Shown: one piece after another, positions 24,457-33,241 of the stretch
Layout: each line of letters opens with the position of its first letter
How positions within the stretch are numbered: the first letter of the stretch is position 1
Virus record (IMG/VR): IMGVR_UViG_3300042691_036428
Coordinates: 1-46,205 of that record
Origin: a virus
DNA length: 46,205 nt
Reading direction: 5' to 3' (one strand)
Translations under genes and position numbers: made by a program
Notes under the pieces: generated by a model
Seen by the model: only the letters and a program-made list of their open reading frames with translations
Databases searched by the model: none
Told to the model about the DNA's origin: nothing

Positions 24457-25878
24457 ATGTTTTGGAAAAATCATAAAAATTCTAAATTATTAGAATGGCA
24501 AACTCAAATAGAAAATAAATCTAACAGTTCTACATTTTGTGCTTTGCCATGGATTCATTTTGCAACTAGACCCAATGGTGATATGAGACTTTGTTGTAGT
24601 GCAAATGCAAGTGACCCAATTGGAGATCAAACGGTAGGTCTTGTAAAGAATAGTAATGGTATTCCGGCTAACTTTGCAAATCAAACACCATTTAGTGCAT
24701 GGAATACTGATTTCATGAAAAATGTTAGATTAACTATGCTTAATGGTGAGATACCTTCTAGTTGTTATAGATGCTTCAAAGAAGAAAGCCAAGGATTCAG
24801 CAGTAAGCGGGTATGGGAAACTAACTATTGGATATCTCAGGGAATAGACGTAGATGATCTAATTGAAAAAACTAATAATGACGGATCTATTCCTGAAAAG
24901 TTTGTTTACCTAGATTTACGTTTGGGAAATACATGCAACTTAAAATGTGTAATGTGTAGCCCACATGACAGCAGTAAATGGACTGTTGACAATCAAAAGA
25001 TGTATCCTCTTTATAAAGATGAAACACTTAAAAAATATTTGTATTTTGATCCAAAAAGTTTTAATAATCATTGGCATGAGAATCCTGAATTTTGGAAAGA
25101 AATTTACGAACAGATTCCTAATATCAAGCAATTATATTTTGCAGGTGGCGAACCATTAGCTATCAAAGAACACAAGTTATTTTTAGAAGAAATAGTTAGG
25201 CAAGGATATGCTGATAAAATATTAATAAGATATAACACTAATGGGTTATTAGTAGATGATGATATAATATCACTATGGAATAAGTTTAAAAAAGTAAGAG
25301 TGGGATTTAGTCTAGACGGAACAGAAGATAGAAATTGGTACATTCGTTATCCTAGTAACTGGAACACTATAGAAAAAAATCTACAATTATTAGACAATAC
25401 TAATGACAATATAGAAATATCTTTAGTGCCTGCAATTCAAATTTTAAATATAAAACATTTTCCTGATTTTGTAAAATGGAAAGTAAAAAGTAACTTTAAG
25501 AAATTAAATTTAGCCAAACCAGATCCGGGTATGTTTGGTGATAATATAGGTGAGTTTGGAGGAGGATTATTCAACTTTCATATCTTACATATTCCACCAT
25601 GGTTAGGTCCTAAAGTCTTACCCAAAGAAGATAAACTAGAAGTAGAAGAAAAGTTTAAAGAATTAAAAAGTTGGTTATATGAAAATTATAGACAAGATGA
25701 CAAGTTTTGGACATTGAATCCTTATGCATGGCCTAGATACGATGCTCTAATAAACTTAATGAACAGTGAAGATCACTCACATCTATTACCTGCATTTAAA
25801 GAATATATTCAAAGATTAGATACTCTAAGAAATACTGACGCTAAAGTAATTTTTCCTGAGTTGGCACATTTATTTTAG
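24457..25878 (+). CDS. Radical SAM protein with N-terminal twitch domain
   Basis: The 473-aa protein opens with an N-terminal twitch or SPASM-like cysteine domain (CALPWIHF, LCCSA, then SCYRCFKEE near residue 105). A radical SAM core follows with C160NLKC164VMC167 and LYFAGGEPL. The first domain could bind an auxiliary Fe-S cluster; the second binds the SAM cluster. It is close in layout to the 26751-28013 protein. The 3' end overlaps the convergent radical SAM gene by 38 nt. The substrate is unknown. Confidence 0.9.
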   Translation: MFWKNHKNSKLLEWQTQIENKSNSSTFCALPWIHFATRPNGDMRLCCSANASDPIGDQTVGLVKNSNGIPANFANQTPFSAWNTDFMKNVRLTMLNGEIPSSCYRCFKEESQGFSSKRVWETNYWISQGIDVDDLIEKTNNDGSIPEKFVYLDLRLGNTCNLKCVMCSPHDSSKWTVDNQKMYPLYKDETLKKYLYFDPKSFNNHWHENPEFWKEIYEQIPNIKQLYFAGGEPLAIKEHKLFLEEIVRQGYADKILIRYNTNGLLVDDDIISLWNKFKKVRVGFSLDGTEDRNWYIRYPSNWNTIEKNLQLLDNTNDNIEISLVPAIQILNIKHFPDFVKWKVKSNFKKLNLAKPDPGMFGDNIGEFGGGLFNFHILHIPPWLGPKVLPKEDKLEVEEKFKELKSWLYENYRQDDKFWTLNPYAWPRYDALINLMNSEDHSHLLPAFKEYIQRLDTLRNTDAKVIFPELAHLF

Positions 25879-26758
25879 TTAAAGGTATATCTGCTGCACA
25901 TGTACAAAAATCTTTTGTACATGTTATAGGTTCAGTGGGTATGTTGAATGTGCCTGTATATATGTTACCCAAACTACCTCCTACTCGGCATGTAGCACGA
26001 TGCACTTCTCCGTCCCAATTTATCATTAAGCTTTCTAATCCTGCATTACAAGTCCACCCTTTGTATTTGTTCATGTGCTTTTTTATAATATCATTGGCAT
26101 GCATTTTAATTTCATTGTCAATAAGAGTATTTGGTTCTACTGTAGCATCGTTTGCTAAAATCCAATCTAAATCATTTTGATCATATCGCATATCATCAAA
26201 TAAGTTGTAATCATCACTTGTCCAACGAATTCTACGAATAGCATATTTTATATTATATAAATCAAATCGTATTACTGCTTTTCTTACTTCGTTCATTTTC
26301 TTAGGGTGTGCCATAACGTTAATTATAAAAGGTTTTCTCATTCCTTCTTCAACGTCACTTACGGCATACTGCATAATAGTATCACGTACTCTTTCCCAAT
26401 CATGTTCAAAATGCAAGCTAAAAACATAATGACTAACTGGCAATTTAAAATAAAAATTTACAGGGCGTGTTCCGTTAGTTGTTACGTTTACCCATTTAAT
26501 ACCTTTTACATTAACACAGTAATCTATCAATTCTTCGAATTTAGGGTGTACTGTCGGCTCTCCGCCAGTAAAACTAAGTCTTGTATTATGTGGTAATTGA
26601 TCAACTGCATGTTTCAAAATTTCAATATCGGTATGAGGGCTAAAATTATCATGTATTATACTAGGACAATAGCTGCAATCGTAGTTGCATCGTTTGCCTA
26701 GATTCCATTCTATTTTTACTTTATCTTGGTGATTGTATGCGCTTGTAACTTTATACAT
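25841..26758 (-). CDS. Radical SAM protein with C-terminal cysteine cluster
   Basis: The 305-aa protein has C24NYDC28SYC31 for the [4Fe-4S] SAM cluster, LSFTGGEPTVHP for SAM binding and VTTNGT. The C-terminus carries further Cys (GWTCNAG, ATCRVGG, CTKDFCTCAAD) for a probable SPASM/twitch auxiliary cluster. The GW-C-N-G and C-x-x-C ends resemble those of the protein at 36836-37816. It is the last gene of the 18-gene minus-strand operon and overlaps its upstream neighbour by 8 nt. Confidence 0.9.
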   Translation of the reverse strand: MYKVTSAYNHQDKVKIEWNLGKRCNYDCSYCPSIIHDNFSPHTDIEILKHAVDQLPHNTRLSFTGGEPTVHPKFEELIDYCVNVKGIKWVNVTTNGTRPVNFYFKLPVSHYVFSLHFEHDWERVRDTIMQYAVSDVEEGMRKPFIINVMAHPKKMNEVRKAVIRFDLYNIKYAIRRIRWTSDDYNLFDDMRYDQNDLDWILANDATVEPNTLIDNEIKMHANDIIKKHMNKYKGWTCNAGLESLMINWDGEVHRATCRVGGSLGNIYTGTFNIPTEPITCTKDFCTCAADIPLTKINVPTQEKLL

Positions 26759-28013
26759 ATTCTTTAAATTCTGGTATTACTGTTTCTAAAGAGCCCTGAT
26801 TTCTTGACCTATCTAATTTTTTATTAAATTCTACAAAATCTCCCCACAATATGCTTTGATCTTTTGCCCAAATATAATTAATATTATCTTGGATTTGTTG
26901 CTTGCAAATTCTTAGCATCAATGGATTACCTCTTACGTTATTAAAAGTATGCAATTTAAAACTTACGTCCAACAAACGTTGCACAGCTAAGTCTTTTAAT
27001 TTTTTTGGTAAAACTTGTGCAGACAAACAATTTGGATAACTTACTCTATGACTGTAAAAATATATATTTAGGTGATTTGTAAAATACTCTATACAATCTG
27101 CTATTTGTAATATATTACCTGCTTGTACTGTAAAAGCACCTACTATCCTGCTTATATTAGGTAGTTTTTGCATTTCAAATATGTTACTCTCTACCTCATC
27201 AAAATTGCTATTACTTCGAATATAGTTGTACACATCATGTATTCCATCTAAGCTAACATTTACTGCAATACTTCTAAAATGTGGCCAATAATCATGAATA
27301 GTTCTACCTTTGCTTATTCCTAAAGTTGTACCATTTGTGGCATATTTTAACTCTATATTTTTTCCGTAAGGCTTTAGCATGTCCAATATTTTGTAATGTT
27401 GTGGGTCCATTAATGGTTCACCGCCTGCAAACTCGACACGGTGAAAGTGTGGTATTAATTTTTCAAAACTATTCCACCAGTTCTCTGTATCATCGAATGA
27501 ACCTATATATTGCCCTGGTTTGTCAACAAACTTTGCTACCGTGGGTACAAGATAGTTTTTTTCTTTTTCATAAAATGGTTTTACTTCATTCCAATCTTGC
27601 CAGCTTGTACTATCAAGAGGATTGCACATTCTACATTTTAGATTACATAGATTATTCAACTTGATTTCCATTGTGGGGAATTCAAATGGCATTGTATAAT
27701 CTTCGCCTAACTTATCTAAAGCTTTAGGATACAGTACTACCCTTGATTCAGGTAAAGTTGGTTTAATATGTCTTTGACGTAAACTTTCGACTCCTTGGTC
27801 TTCTAAATCGAAACAAGGTTTACAAACGTCAGGTCTTTCATTATTCAACACTTGTTTTCTAACTGTTAACATATTGTTATTGTTCCAAACAGATTCAAGA
27901 CTTTCTTCTTGAATCCAACCAATGGGTAAACTTCTGCAACAAATTTTTATAGCTCCATCTTCACGTGTAGCTAATCCAGTAAACGGATGCATACAAAAAG
28001 TTTTACTTTGCAT
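26751..28013 (-). CDS. Radical SAM protein with N-terminal twitch domain
   Basis: The 420-aa protein has an N-terminal Cys domain (C7MHPF, KICCRS, VCKPCFD around 64-68) and a radical SAM core with C123NLKC127RMC130 and VEFAGGEPLMDP. SVNVSLDGIHD-like VNVSLDGIHDVYNYIRS follows, typical of the family. It parallels the 24457-25878 protein in domain order. It overlaps the PP-loop gene by 11 nt. The twin N-twitch enzymes on opposite strands suggest two related but distinct reactions. Confidence 0.9.
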   Translation of the reverse strand: MQSKTFCMHPFTGLATREDGAIKICCRSLPIGWIQEESLESVWNNNNMLTVRKQVLNNERPDVCKPCFDLEDQGVESLRQRHIKPTLPESRVVLYPKALDKLGEDYTMPFEFPTMEIKLNNLCNLKCRMCNPLDSTSWQDWNEVKPFYEKEKNYLVPTVAKFVDKPGQYIGSFDDTENWWNSFEKLIPHFHRVEFAGGEPLMDPQHYKILDMLKPYGKNIELKYATNGTTLGISKGRTIHDYWPHFRSIAVNVSLDGIHDVYNYIRSNSNFDEVESNIFEMQKLPNISRIVGAFTVQAGNILQIADCIEYFTNHLNIYFYSHRVSYPNCLSAQVLPKKLKDLAVQRLLDVSFKLHTFNNVRGNPLMLRICKQQIQDNINYIWAKDQSILWGDFVEFNKKLDRSRNQGSLETVIPEFKEYV

Positions 28014-28788
28014 TTTCTATTCCCCACTGACGTTCTCTACACCAATAACACTCTCCGCATAAAGGAATATTATCACCCTCATTATAATTTTTATAAGAGA
28101 TTCCTTGTATTTCTCCTTCGCAGCTTCGAGTCAGTTGCAATAAATCTTTTACGTCAAAATAATTATATAAAGATATTATTGTATCTTTTTCTAAAAATGC
28201 AAATGGCTTGCAAACTAATACGTTGTCTCGTTGTAAAATAATTTTGTCTAATTCTAAATTATCAAACGAACGATTTAGCATTCCGCCTTCATCTGATATA
28301 GCTTTTGGATTTTTGGTAACACCTACATACCAGCTAGTCAAATTATAATTGTGCGCTATATATTCAGAAAACGCACGTAGCTCAATAATATCACCTGATT
28401 GATATTTTCCGTACTCGTCTACAATTATTGCTCCTTTGTCTGCCCATTCGAATTCAGGTGGAACAAAATTTTTATGAATTTGAAATTGAATGTTTGTAAA
28501 TTTATTTTGTATATATTCTATTACCATTTTAGCATTATAACTTTGCCATGGTTTAGATTTCCAATTTCTTATGCAATTTATAATATGTACTTTTGATTCA
28601 AGTTTATATGATTCTATTAGGTAACAAATTGTATATAATAAAATTGCACTATCGGCGCCACCTGATACTGCTACACCAATATTTGTGTTTGATTTATCAA
28701 AGGGGAAAGGTATACCATTAATATCTAACAAGATATCGGCATAAGTCGTTTTATATTTGTCTCTAATTTCTTCTATTAAATTATTCAT
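28003..28788 (-). CDS. PP-loop ATP pyrophosphatase, QueC-like
   Basis: The 261-aa protein has the PP-loop SGGADS (42-47) that binds ATP and adenylates a substrate. The C-terminus has SCEG followed by LCGECYWCRERQWG, a four-Cys zinc-site pattern very like the end of QueC. In QueC this enzyme turns carboxy-deazaguanine into preQ0. No QueD, QueE or FolE is visible in the window, so a 7-deazaguanine role is doubtful. An amide or nitrile-forming ligase step on another substrate fits the neighbours. Confidence 0.82.
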   Translation of the reverse strand: MNNLIEEIRDKYKTTYADILLDINGIPFPFDKSNTNIGVAVSGGADSAILLYTICYLIESYKLESKVHIINCIRNWKSKPWQSYNAKMVIEYIQNKFTNIQFQIHKNFVPPEFEWADKGAIIVDEYGKYQSGDIIELRAFSEYIAHNYNLTSWYVGVTKNPKAISDEGGMLNRSFDNLELDKIILQRDNVLVCKPFAFLEKDTIISLYNYFDVKDLLQLTRSCEGEIQGISYKNYNEGDNIPLCGECYWCRERQWGIENAK

Positions 28789-28970
28789 TGCGGTCTGCTT
28801 GCTGATAATGTTTTGTTGTTATAAGTGACTTTTAACGTATACTCACTATTTGGAAAATCTACAAATGCATCTGCTAATGAATTAAGAAAAAACGTAGGGC
28901 ATTTACCTTTGGTAATCAAAGTTTCTTTATGATACACTTCATATTCTACGTATATTATATTGTAGTCCAT
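28785..28970 (-). CDS. Small beta-rich protein paired with the 231-aa family
   Basis: The 61-aa protein (MDYNIIYVEYEVY, then FFLNSLADAFVDF and YTLKVTYNNKTL) is clearly related to the 65-aa protein at 32382-32579: shared V-x-Y-x-VY start, L-x4-D-F middle and a beta C-terminal strand. Each small gene directly follows a member of the same 225-231-aa family, so the two form a duplicated gene pair. Function is unknown; a partner subunit is likely. Confidence 0.72.
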   Translation of the reverse strand: MDYNIIYVEYEVYHKETLITKGKCPTFFLNSLADAFVDFPNSEYTLKVTYNNKTLSASRPQ

Positions 28971-29650
28971 TTTTCTCTAGACTTATTAATTATTTTTTCT
29001 TCATCTAAGTTGGTTAACTTGTTGTAATTAGAAAACTTTATAATATTGCTTAATGTTTCAATCGATATCTGAACGTAATCGTCGTAACTTATTGACCAAT
29101 TTTTTAAATCAATCCAAAAATGTCCTCGTTCATCGTATCTTCTACGTATAATAGATGCACCTAATGAAGGTAGACTTAAATTATTGTCAATTGTAAATTT
29201 TTTAAACTCACTAAGTAATATGGATGCATCATCGATATATTGTGAAACAAATTCATTGTCCACTTTATTCTCAAACAAATATTGATGATAATCTTTACCT
29301 TGTTGCTTGTTTGGTCTGTAGTAAATTTTGTAGAACATTTCTGTGTCTTTATGTTCTAATGTTTGAAATTTGATAGGTATATCAAATCTACATAAAGGAT
29401 TATTGCTTGTTTGTTTGTAGAATAAAATATGAGATTGCCATTCTTGTTCGCTGCCATTTAACGTAAAAGAATGAACTTCACCGTTATTTCCTACATATAT
29501 GGATCCTTGATCTCTGATAATATAGAATCCATCATCTTCTGTGTACCAAATATAATTACTATCTAATGATCCTAATACAGAGTTATTATGAAAACTATTT
29601 CTTTTTTCAATAGACCAATCATCAAACTTTTTAATTAGTTTATCTAGCAT
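28955..29650 (-). CDS. Island-specific protein family, member 1
   Basis: I do not recognise the family. The 231-aa protein shares with the 225-aa (32564) and 263-aa (33238) proteins a common set of segments: an FHNN-like N-term, an EWQSH or HDWDKH stretch, a FDIPI or IDIPI strand, YRPN or QRPSN, an HQYLFENK or HHLLERK helix, and a C-terminal FWIDLKNWSISYDDY or WCDFKHWCISWDAF. The invariant WxDxKxW(x)S is the likely active core or binding site. It ends 16 nt inside the small partner gene. Confidence 0.75.
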   Translation of the reverse strand: MLDKLIKKFDDWSIEKRNSFHNNSVLGSLDSNYIWYTEDDGFYIIRDQGSIYVGNNGEVHSFTLNGSEQEWQSHILFYKQTSNNPLCRFDIPIKFQTLEHKDTEMFYKIYYRPNKQQGKDYHQYLFENKVDNEFVSQYIDDASILLSEFKKFTIDNNLSLPSLGASIIRRRYDERGHFWIDLKNWSISYDDYVQISIETLSNIIKFSNYNKLTNLDEEKIINKSREKWTTI

Positions 29651-30521
29651 TTAGTGTTTCCATGTCTGCGAGTGCCATTCTATAAAGACCATTAACCAGT
29701 CTGTAACCAAACCTGTCAGTATATTTATTAGGTTGATGAAATAGAACATAATTTGCGCTGCTAGGAACACAACTAAAAGTACTTTCCAAATATGCTTTTG
29801 ATTCTAACATTCTAGTTATTACATCTGGCGTCATATCAATTATTTTTGGAACTATATATGATGCTAATGTTGTTGTCACATAACTTGGTCTATGATTTTG
29901 TAGCGAAAGGGTAATTTCATTATTAGCCTTACAGAATCCAACACGCAGACCTGCCAGTCCAATGCTTTTACTAAGGCTTTTTAATATTACAACATTGTTT
30001 GGTGTTTTGTTTAATAAACTAAAAGCATTATCATACTCAGCATAAACCTCATCTATTATACAATATTTAAAGTTATCTGTAAAGCCTTTTAGATCATACT
30101 TTTGACCATCAATATTGTTTGGGCTTGATACATACAAGATACTGTTTTTATCTACGGTTTGACTTAGTTGATTAAATTCAATGGTTTCAAACTCTATATT
30201 ATTAGCCCTACAAATAATACTTACAAATTCAAATGTTGGAACTACAATATATACTTTATTATAAGATAAAGATTTTAAACATCTTTCTATTAAATCTGAT
30301 GCTCCCAATCCTATACTAAGATTACAAAGTTCGATACCATAATATTCTGAGATAGATTTATAGACAAGATATTCATTTGGGTAATTATTAATATAACCTA
30401 CATTTTTCAATAAATCACTTATTTTTGTGTTTAAAATTTTATCATAAGGAACGTTGTGTGATAAGTTTATATCATCATAGTTATGATTTGGTACAGTCCA
30501 GTCTTTACGTATAAGATTCAT
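29640..30521 (-). CDS. HisC-like PLP aminotransferase
   Basis: The 293-aa protein is a class I/II aminotransferase nearest to histidinol-phosphate aminotransferase. LSIGLGASDLIERC near residue 72 matches the G-x-S/A-x-D-I-I segment, YVSSPNNIDGQ the SPNNPTG motif (last Gly kept), and ILKSLSKSIGLAGLRVGF carries the PLP Lys. SNYVLF-type SANYVLFH is also present. It is about 60 residues shorter than HisC. The host would already make histidine, so an amino-sugar or modified amino acid role is more likely. Confidence 0.85.
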   Translation of the reverse strand: MNLIRKDWTVPNHNYDDINLSHNVPYDKILNTKISDLLKNVGYINNYPNEYLVYKSISEYYGIELCNLSIGLGASDLIERCLKSLSYNKVYIVVPTFEFVSIICRANNIEFETIEFNQLSQTVDKNSILYVSSPNNIDGQKYDLKGFTDNFKYCIIDEVYAEYDNAFSLLNKTPNNVVILKSLSKSIGLAGLRVGFCKANNEITLSLQNHRPSYVTTTLASYIVPKIIDMTPDVITRMLESKAYLESTFSCVPSSANYVLFHQPNKYTDRFGYRLVNGLYRMALADMETLNAR

Positions 30522-30955
30522 TTTGTATTGATGTTTAATGCACTAAAGCTTTCTAAGTACATTTTTGTTTCTAAGAAAGGTTTATCTAAATCAATAGCAA
30601 GAAATACTGAATTAAAGTCTGAACTTGCTCCGTGATTTTGTGTAGTATCTATAATGAAACTGTCAGTAAACTCATGTGACCCGTCGTCTGTGTGGATTAC
30701 AAATTTAGAATTAGTAATTGGTATTATTAATGCAGAATCTCTACCGTCATCTATGTGTTTCTGAACATTTCCTGTTGGTAGTTTTCCTATGCAAATATTT
30801 TTAAAATTAAAATTAGCTATAAAATTATCTACTTCAGGATAGAATTCTAATAGTTCATTATTGCTATAACTTCTATCATGAGAATTGTTTAGTGTATAGT
30901 CTAAACAAAACTGTCTTACTTTTTCTGTTAATTTTATATGAATCTTATATAGCAT
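30518..30955 (-). CDS. Asp/Asn hydroxylase-like cupin protein
   Basis: The 145-aa protein has a short double-stranded beta-helix: GKLPTGNVQKHIDDGRDSALIIPI (H-x-D facial ligands), a SFIIDTTQNHGASSD turn with the third ligand His, and SVFLAIDLDKP. This is the layout of small aspartyl-hydroxylase-type Fe(II) oxygenases, though the Arg for 2-oxoglutarate is not clear. It overlaps the aminotransferase by 4 nt and the radical SAM gene by 11 nt. Confidence 0.65.
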   Translation of the reverse strand: MLYKIHIKLTEKVRQFCLDYTLNNSHDRSYSNNELLEFYPEVDNFIANFNFKNICIGKLPTGNVQKHIDDGRDSALIIPITNSKFVIHTDDGSHEFTDSFIIDTTQNHGASSDFNSVFLAIDLDKPFLETKMYLESFSALNINTK

Positions 30956-31718
30956 TTCTAAAAGCCGTTACAGAATCTTCGCCTTCTATAGTGCCATCAA
31001 TGTTGCAAAATTTGCATGGTGTTAAATCGCTTCGTCTACCATACATAAGATGTTTTCTATATTCAGAGTATAACTGATTGTTCCAAATGTTCTCTATACT
31101 ATTTTGTAAAACGTTTCCTACTTTTCCTTGTCTTCCCCAATCGTTGGAGCAAACGATAACATCACCGTTCCAATCAAAAAACATTTTATAATATGGAAGA
31201 AAACAAGGACGGTTTATGTTAATTTCTTTACCTAACATAATATCAGTTCTATTTACAAGTTTTATTTCAAACTTGTCTGAATACGCATGTTTAAAAATTA
31301 TTTCCATTTTTATGTTAGATGGGATCAATTTAAGTACATCTTGACTGATATCTTTGTCATACATACTTATTACTAATGAATTGCATCCAGCTTCGTATAA
31401 AGTTTTAATTTTATTTTTATATAAAAAATCACCATTAGTTATTACTCTGAGGCAGTTTATATTAGGTAGTTTTTTTCTAAAAATAGATATAGATTCAAAC
31501 AAGTGCTTATACAAGAATGGTTCACCAAATCCAACAAATGATATTAATTCTGAATAATTGATATCGTTTAAGTCATCAGCTATTTTTTTAACAGTGTCTA
31601 ATGACATATGATTTTTTGAATTACCGTATACTTCAGGATTGCCGCGTGGACAAAAAGAACATGTTCTATTACATATTTCTGTCGTATTAAGTTCTATTTT
31701 CTTTAAGGCTTCAATCAT
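30945..31718 (-). CDS. Radical SAM/SPASM protein, compact
   Basis: The 257-aa protein has C16NRTC20SFC23 and FVGFGEPFLY (SAM-binding G-E-P). The C-terminal SPASM-like cluster shows PCFLPYYKMFFDWNGDVIVCSNDWG and then PCKFCNIDG. SPASM domains hold auxiliary Fe-S clusters and often act on peptides or sugars. At 257 aa it is shorter than PqqE-type enzymes. It overlaps the glycosyltransferase gene by 8 nt. Confidence 0.9.
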   Translation of the reverse strand: MIEALKKIELNTTEICNRTCSFCPRGNPEVYGNSKNHMSLDTVKKIADDLNDINYSELISFVGFGEPFLYKHLFESISIFRKKLPNINCLRVITNGDFLYKNKIKTLYEAGCNSLVISMYDKDISQDVLKLIPSNIKMEIIFKHAYSDKFEIKLVNRTDIMLGKEININRPCFLPYYKMFFDWNGDVIVCSNDWGRQGKVGNVLQNSIENIWNNQLYSEYRKHLMYGRRSDLTPCKFCNIDGTIEGEDSVTAFRNAI

Positions 31719-32385
31719 ACTGTTTGCAGTAATTTACAAATATTTTTTCTTTTTCCCATAAGTCTGAGTAAACAACGTTTGAAAATTGTTTAAAATCGGG
31801 TATGCCCAAAGTATAATGAATCAGTTTTGCATCTTCATTAGTGCCATACTCGTCACTTAACCAATTCCATTCTAGTGGTAAATCACCCACCTCATCTTCA
31901 TTTAACCAAGTAAATCGATGTAGTATTTCCCCAGTAGATTCAGCTATACTTATGGGTGTTAGAAATTTATTTTTTGCATGACTACAATTCCATATCATCA
32001 CGCTGGACCAATTTTTTTTAGGATAATCGGCATTATGATTATTCAAATATTTAATTTTTGATTTTGTTTTATAGTTATGTTTTACTACCTGTACAGCATA
32101 ATTATTTGATCTCATATTCCATAGGTTTACTATGTCATCTAATACTAACATATCACCATCTAAAAATATAGCATGTCCAAAATATTTTGTAAGATATGGT
32201 ACTAAAAATCTCGTATATGTAAATGTATTACTTCCGTCATTGTGTACTTCCTTATAGTTATTAAGAAGATTCAGTGCTAAAGGTATAATAGCAACAGGTT
32301 CTGACGTATTTCTAATTATGCTGCTTGAGCAAGTATGAAATGCTACAGACTCATTGGGATCGTATCCAATAAAAATTGGTATCAT
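31711..32385 (-). CDS. GT8-like glycosyltransferase
   Basis: The 224-aa protein has YTRFLVPYLTKYFGHAIFLDGDMLVLDDI, a GT8/glycogenin-type DxD (DGD) with the preceding R for the nucleotide-sugar. WSSVMIWNCSH and HYTLGIPDF fit later strands of that fold. It would transfer a hexose from a nucleotide-sugar. It overlaps the small gene upstream by 4 nt. It is one of only two sugar transferases in the large operon. Confidence 0.82.
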   Translation of the reverse strand: MIPIFIGYDPNESVAFHTCSSSIIRNTSEPVAIIPLALNLLNNYKEVHNDGSNTFTYTRFLVPYLTKYFGHAIFLDGDMLVLDDIVNLWNMRSNNYAVQVVKHNYKTKSKIKYLNNHNADYPKKNWSSVMIWNCSHAKNKFLTPISIAESTGEILHRFTWLNEDEVGDLPLEWNWLSDEYGTNEDAKLIHYTLGIPDFKQFSNVVYSDLWEKEKIFVNYCKQYD

Positions 32386-32579
32386 AATTCGTGGTTTTCT
32401 AGGGAAACATTTAAAACGTCATTGTCTGTTATAAATTCTACTCTGTAATGAGTATTTTTTTTCTGTATATGAAATGTATCTGTTACCATTAATAACAATC
32501 CCATAGGAATACGATTTGATGCTATGATTTTATCATCTGCATATACGTTATAAGCTACTTCTTTTAAATCTTCATCCAT
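32382..32579 (-). CDS. Small beta-rich protein paired with the 225-aa family
   Basis: The 65-aa protein (VAYNVYADDKIIAS, LLMVTDTF, YRVEFITDNDVL) is a paralogue of the 28785 product. It follows the 225-aa gene with a 16-nt overlap, exactly as in the other pair, and its stop overlaps the GT8 start by 4 nt. The same overlap length in both pairs supports duplication of the two genes as a unit. Confidence 0.72.
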   Translation of the reverse strand: MDEDLKEVAYNVYADDKIIASNRIPMGLLLMVTDTFHIQKKNTHYRVEFITDNDVLNVSLENHEL

Positions 32580-33241
32580 TTTTCTCTCGCTATATGCTCA
32601 ATATCATCCAAATCAATATTTAGTATCTTACCCGTATTTTTAGAAAAATCTCTTGCCATTGATATGGATGTTGATAAAAATGCATCCCATGATATACACC
32701 AATGCTTAAAATCACACCAGTAATCTCCGTACTGATCATACATTAATTTATGAACACATAATGAAATTTCGGGCAATCCTTTTTCAGATATATCACGTAA
32801 GTATGGTAGTACGATACAGCCCTTATCTATAAAGTTTAGGAAATAATCTCTATCTATTTTTCTTTCAAGTAAATGGTGAAAAAATGTAATTCCGAATCTA
32901 TTTGAGGGTCTCTGTATTTCTGTATACAAATATAAGTTGTTTTTTATCTCTACATAATTATGTAGTATTGGAATGTCTATTCTGAACTGTTGCGTACTTG
33001 TAGATATATTATAAAGTTCTAAATGTTTATCCCAATCATGATTTGTATAAAAACTCGTAAGTTTATATATTTTGCCTGTGTTTTCAAAAAACATAGATGC
33101 ATTTTCTTTAGATAAGAATGTGCCATTTGGTTTTGTTTCCCAAATATAAGCATTTGATCTAATGCCCGAAGCGTTATTATGAAACGCCATTGCCTTATCT
33201 TCTGTCCAGTCTAAAACAAGTTTTTTTAAAATCTCAATCAT
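32564..33241 (-). CDS. Island-specific protein family, member 2
   Basis: The 225-aa protein shares the core segments of the 231-aa and 263-aa paralogues: MAFHNNASG, NHDWDKHLELYN, FRIDIPI, EIQRPSNR, HHLLERKIDRDYF and YWCDFKHWCISWDAF. Both HDW-H and WCDFKHW carry polar residues that are kept in the family. It abuts the 263-aa copy by a 4-nt overlap, so the three copies include a tandem duplication. Confidence 0.75.
   Translation of the reverse strand: MIEILKKLVLDWTEDKAMAFHNNASGIRSNAYIWETKPNGTFLSKENASMFFENTGKIYKLTSFYTNHDWDKHLELYNISTSTQQFRIDIPILHNYVEIKNNLYLYTEIQRPSNRFGITFFHHLLERKIDRDYFLNFIDKGCIVLPYLRDISEKGLPEISLCVHKLMYDQYGDYWCDFKHWCISWDAFLSTSISMARDFSKNTGKILNIDLDDIEHIAREKWMKI

Noticed and set aside
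28003-28788. A complete 7-deazaguanine DNA modification pathway
   Set aside because: Only a QueC-like protein is seen. None of the six radical SAM proteins has the short length and layout of QueE, and QueD and FolE are absent from the window.
30945-31718. PqqE assignment for the compact radical SAM/SPASM protein
   Set aside because: It has radical SAM and SPASM-like cysteines, but is about 110 residues shorter than PqqE and lies in a different operon with no PqqD. The link to the phage pqqA gene is not supported.
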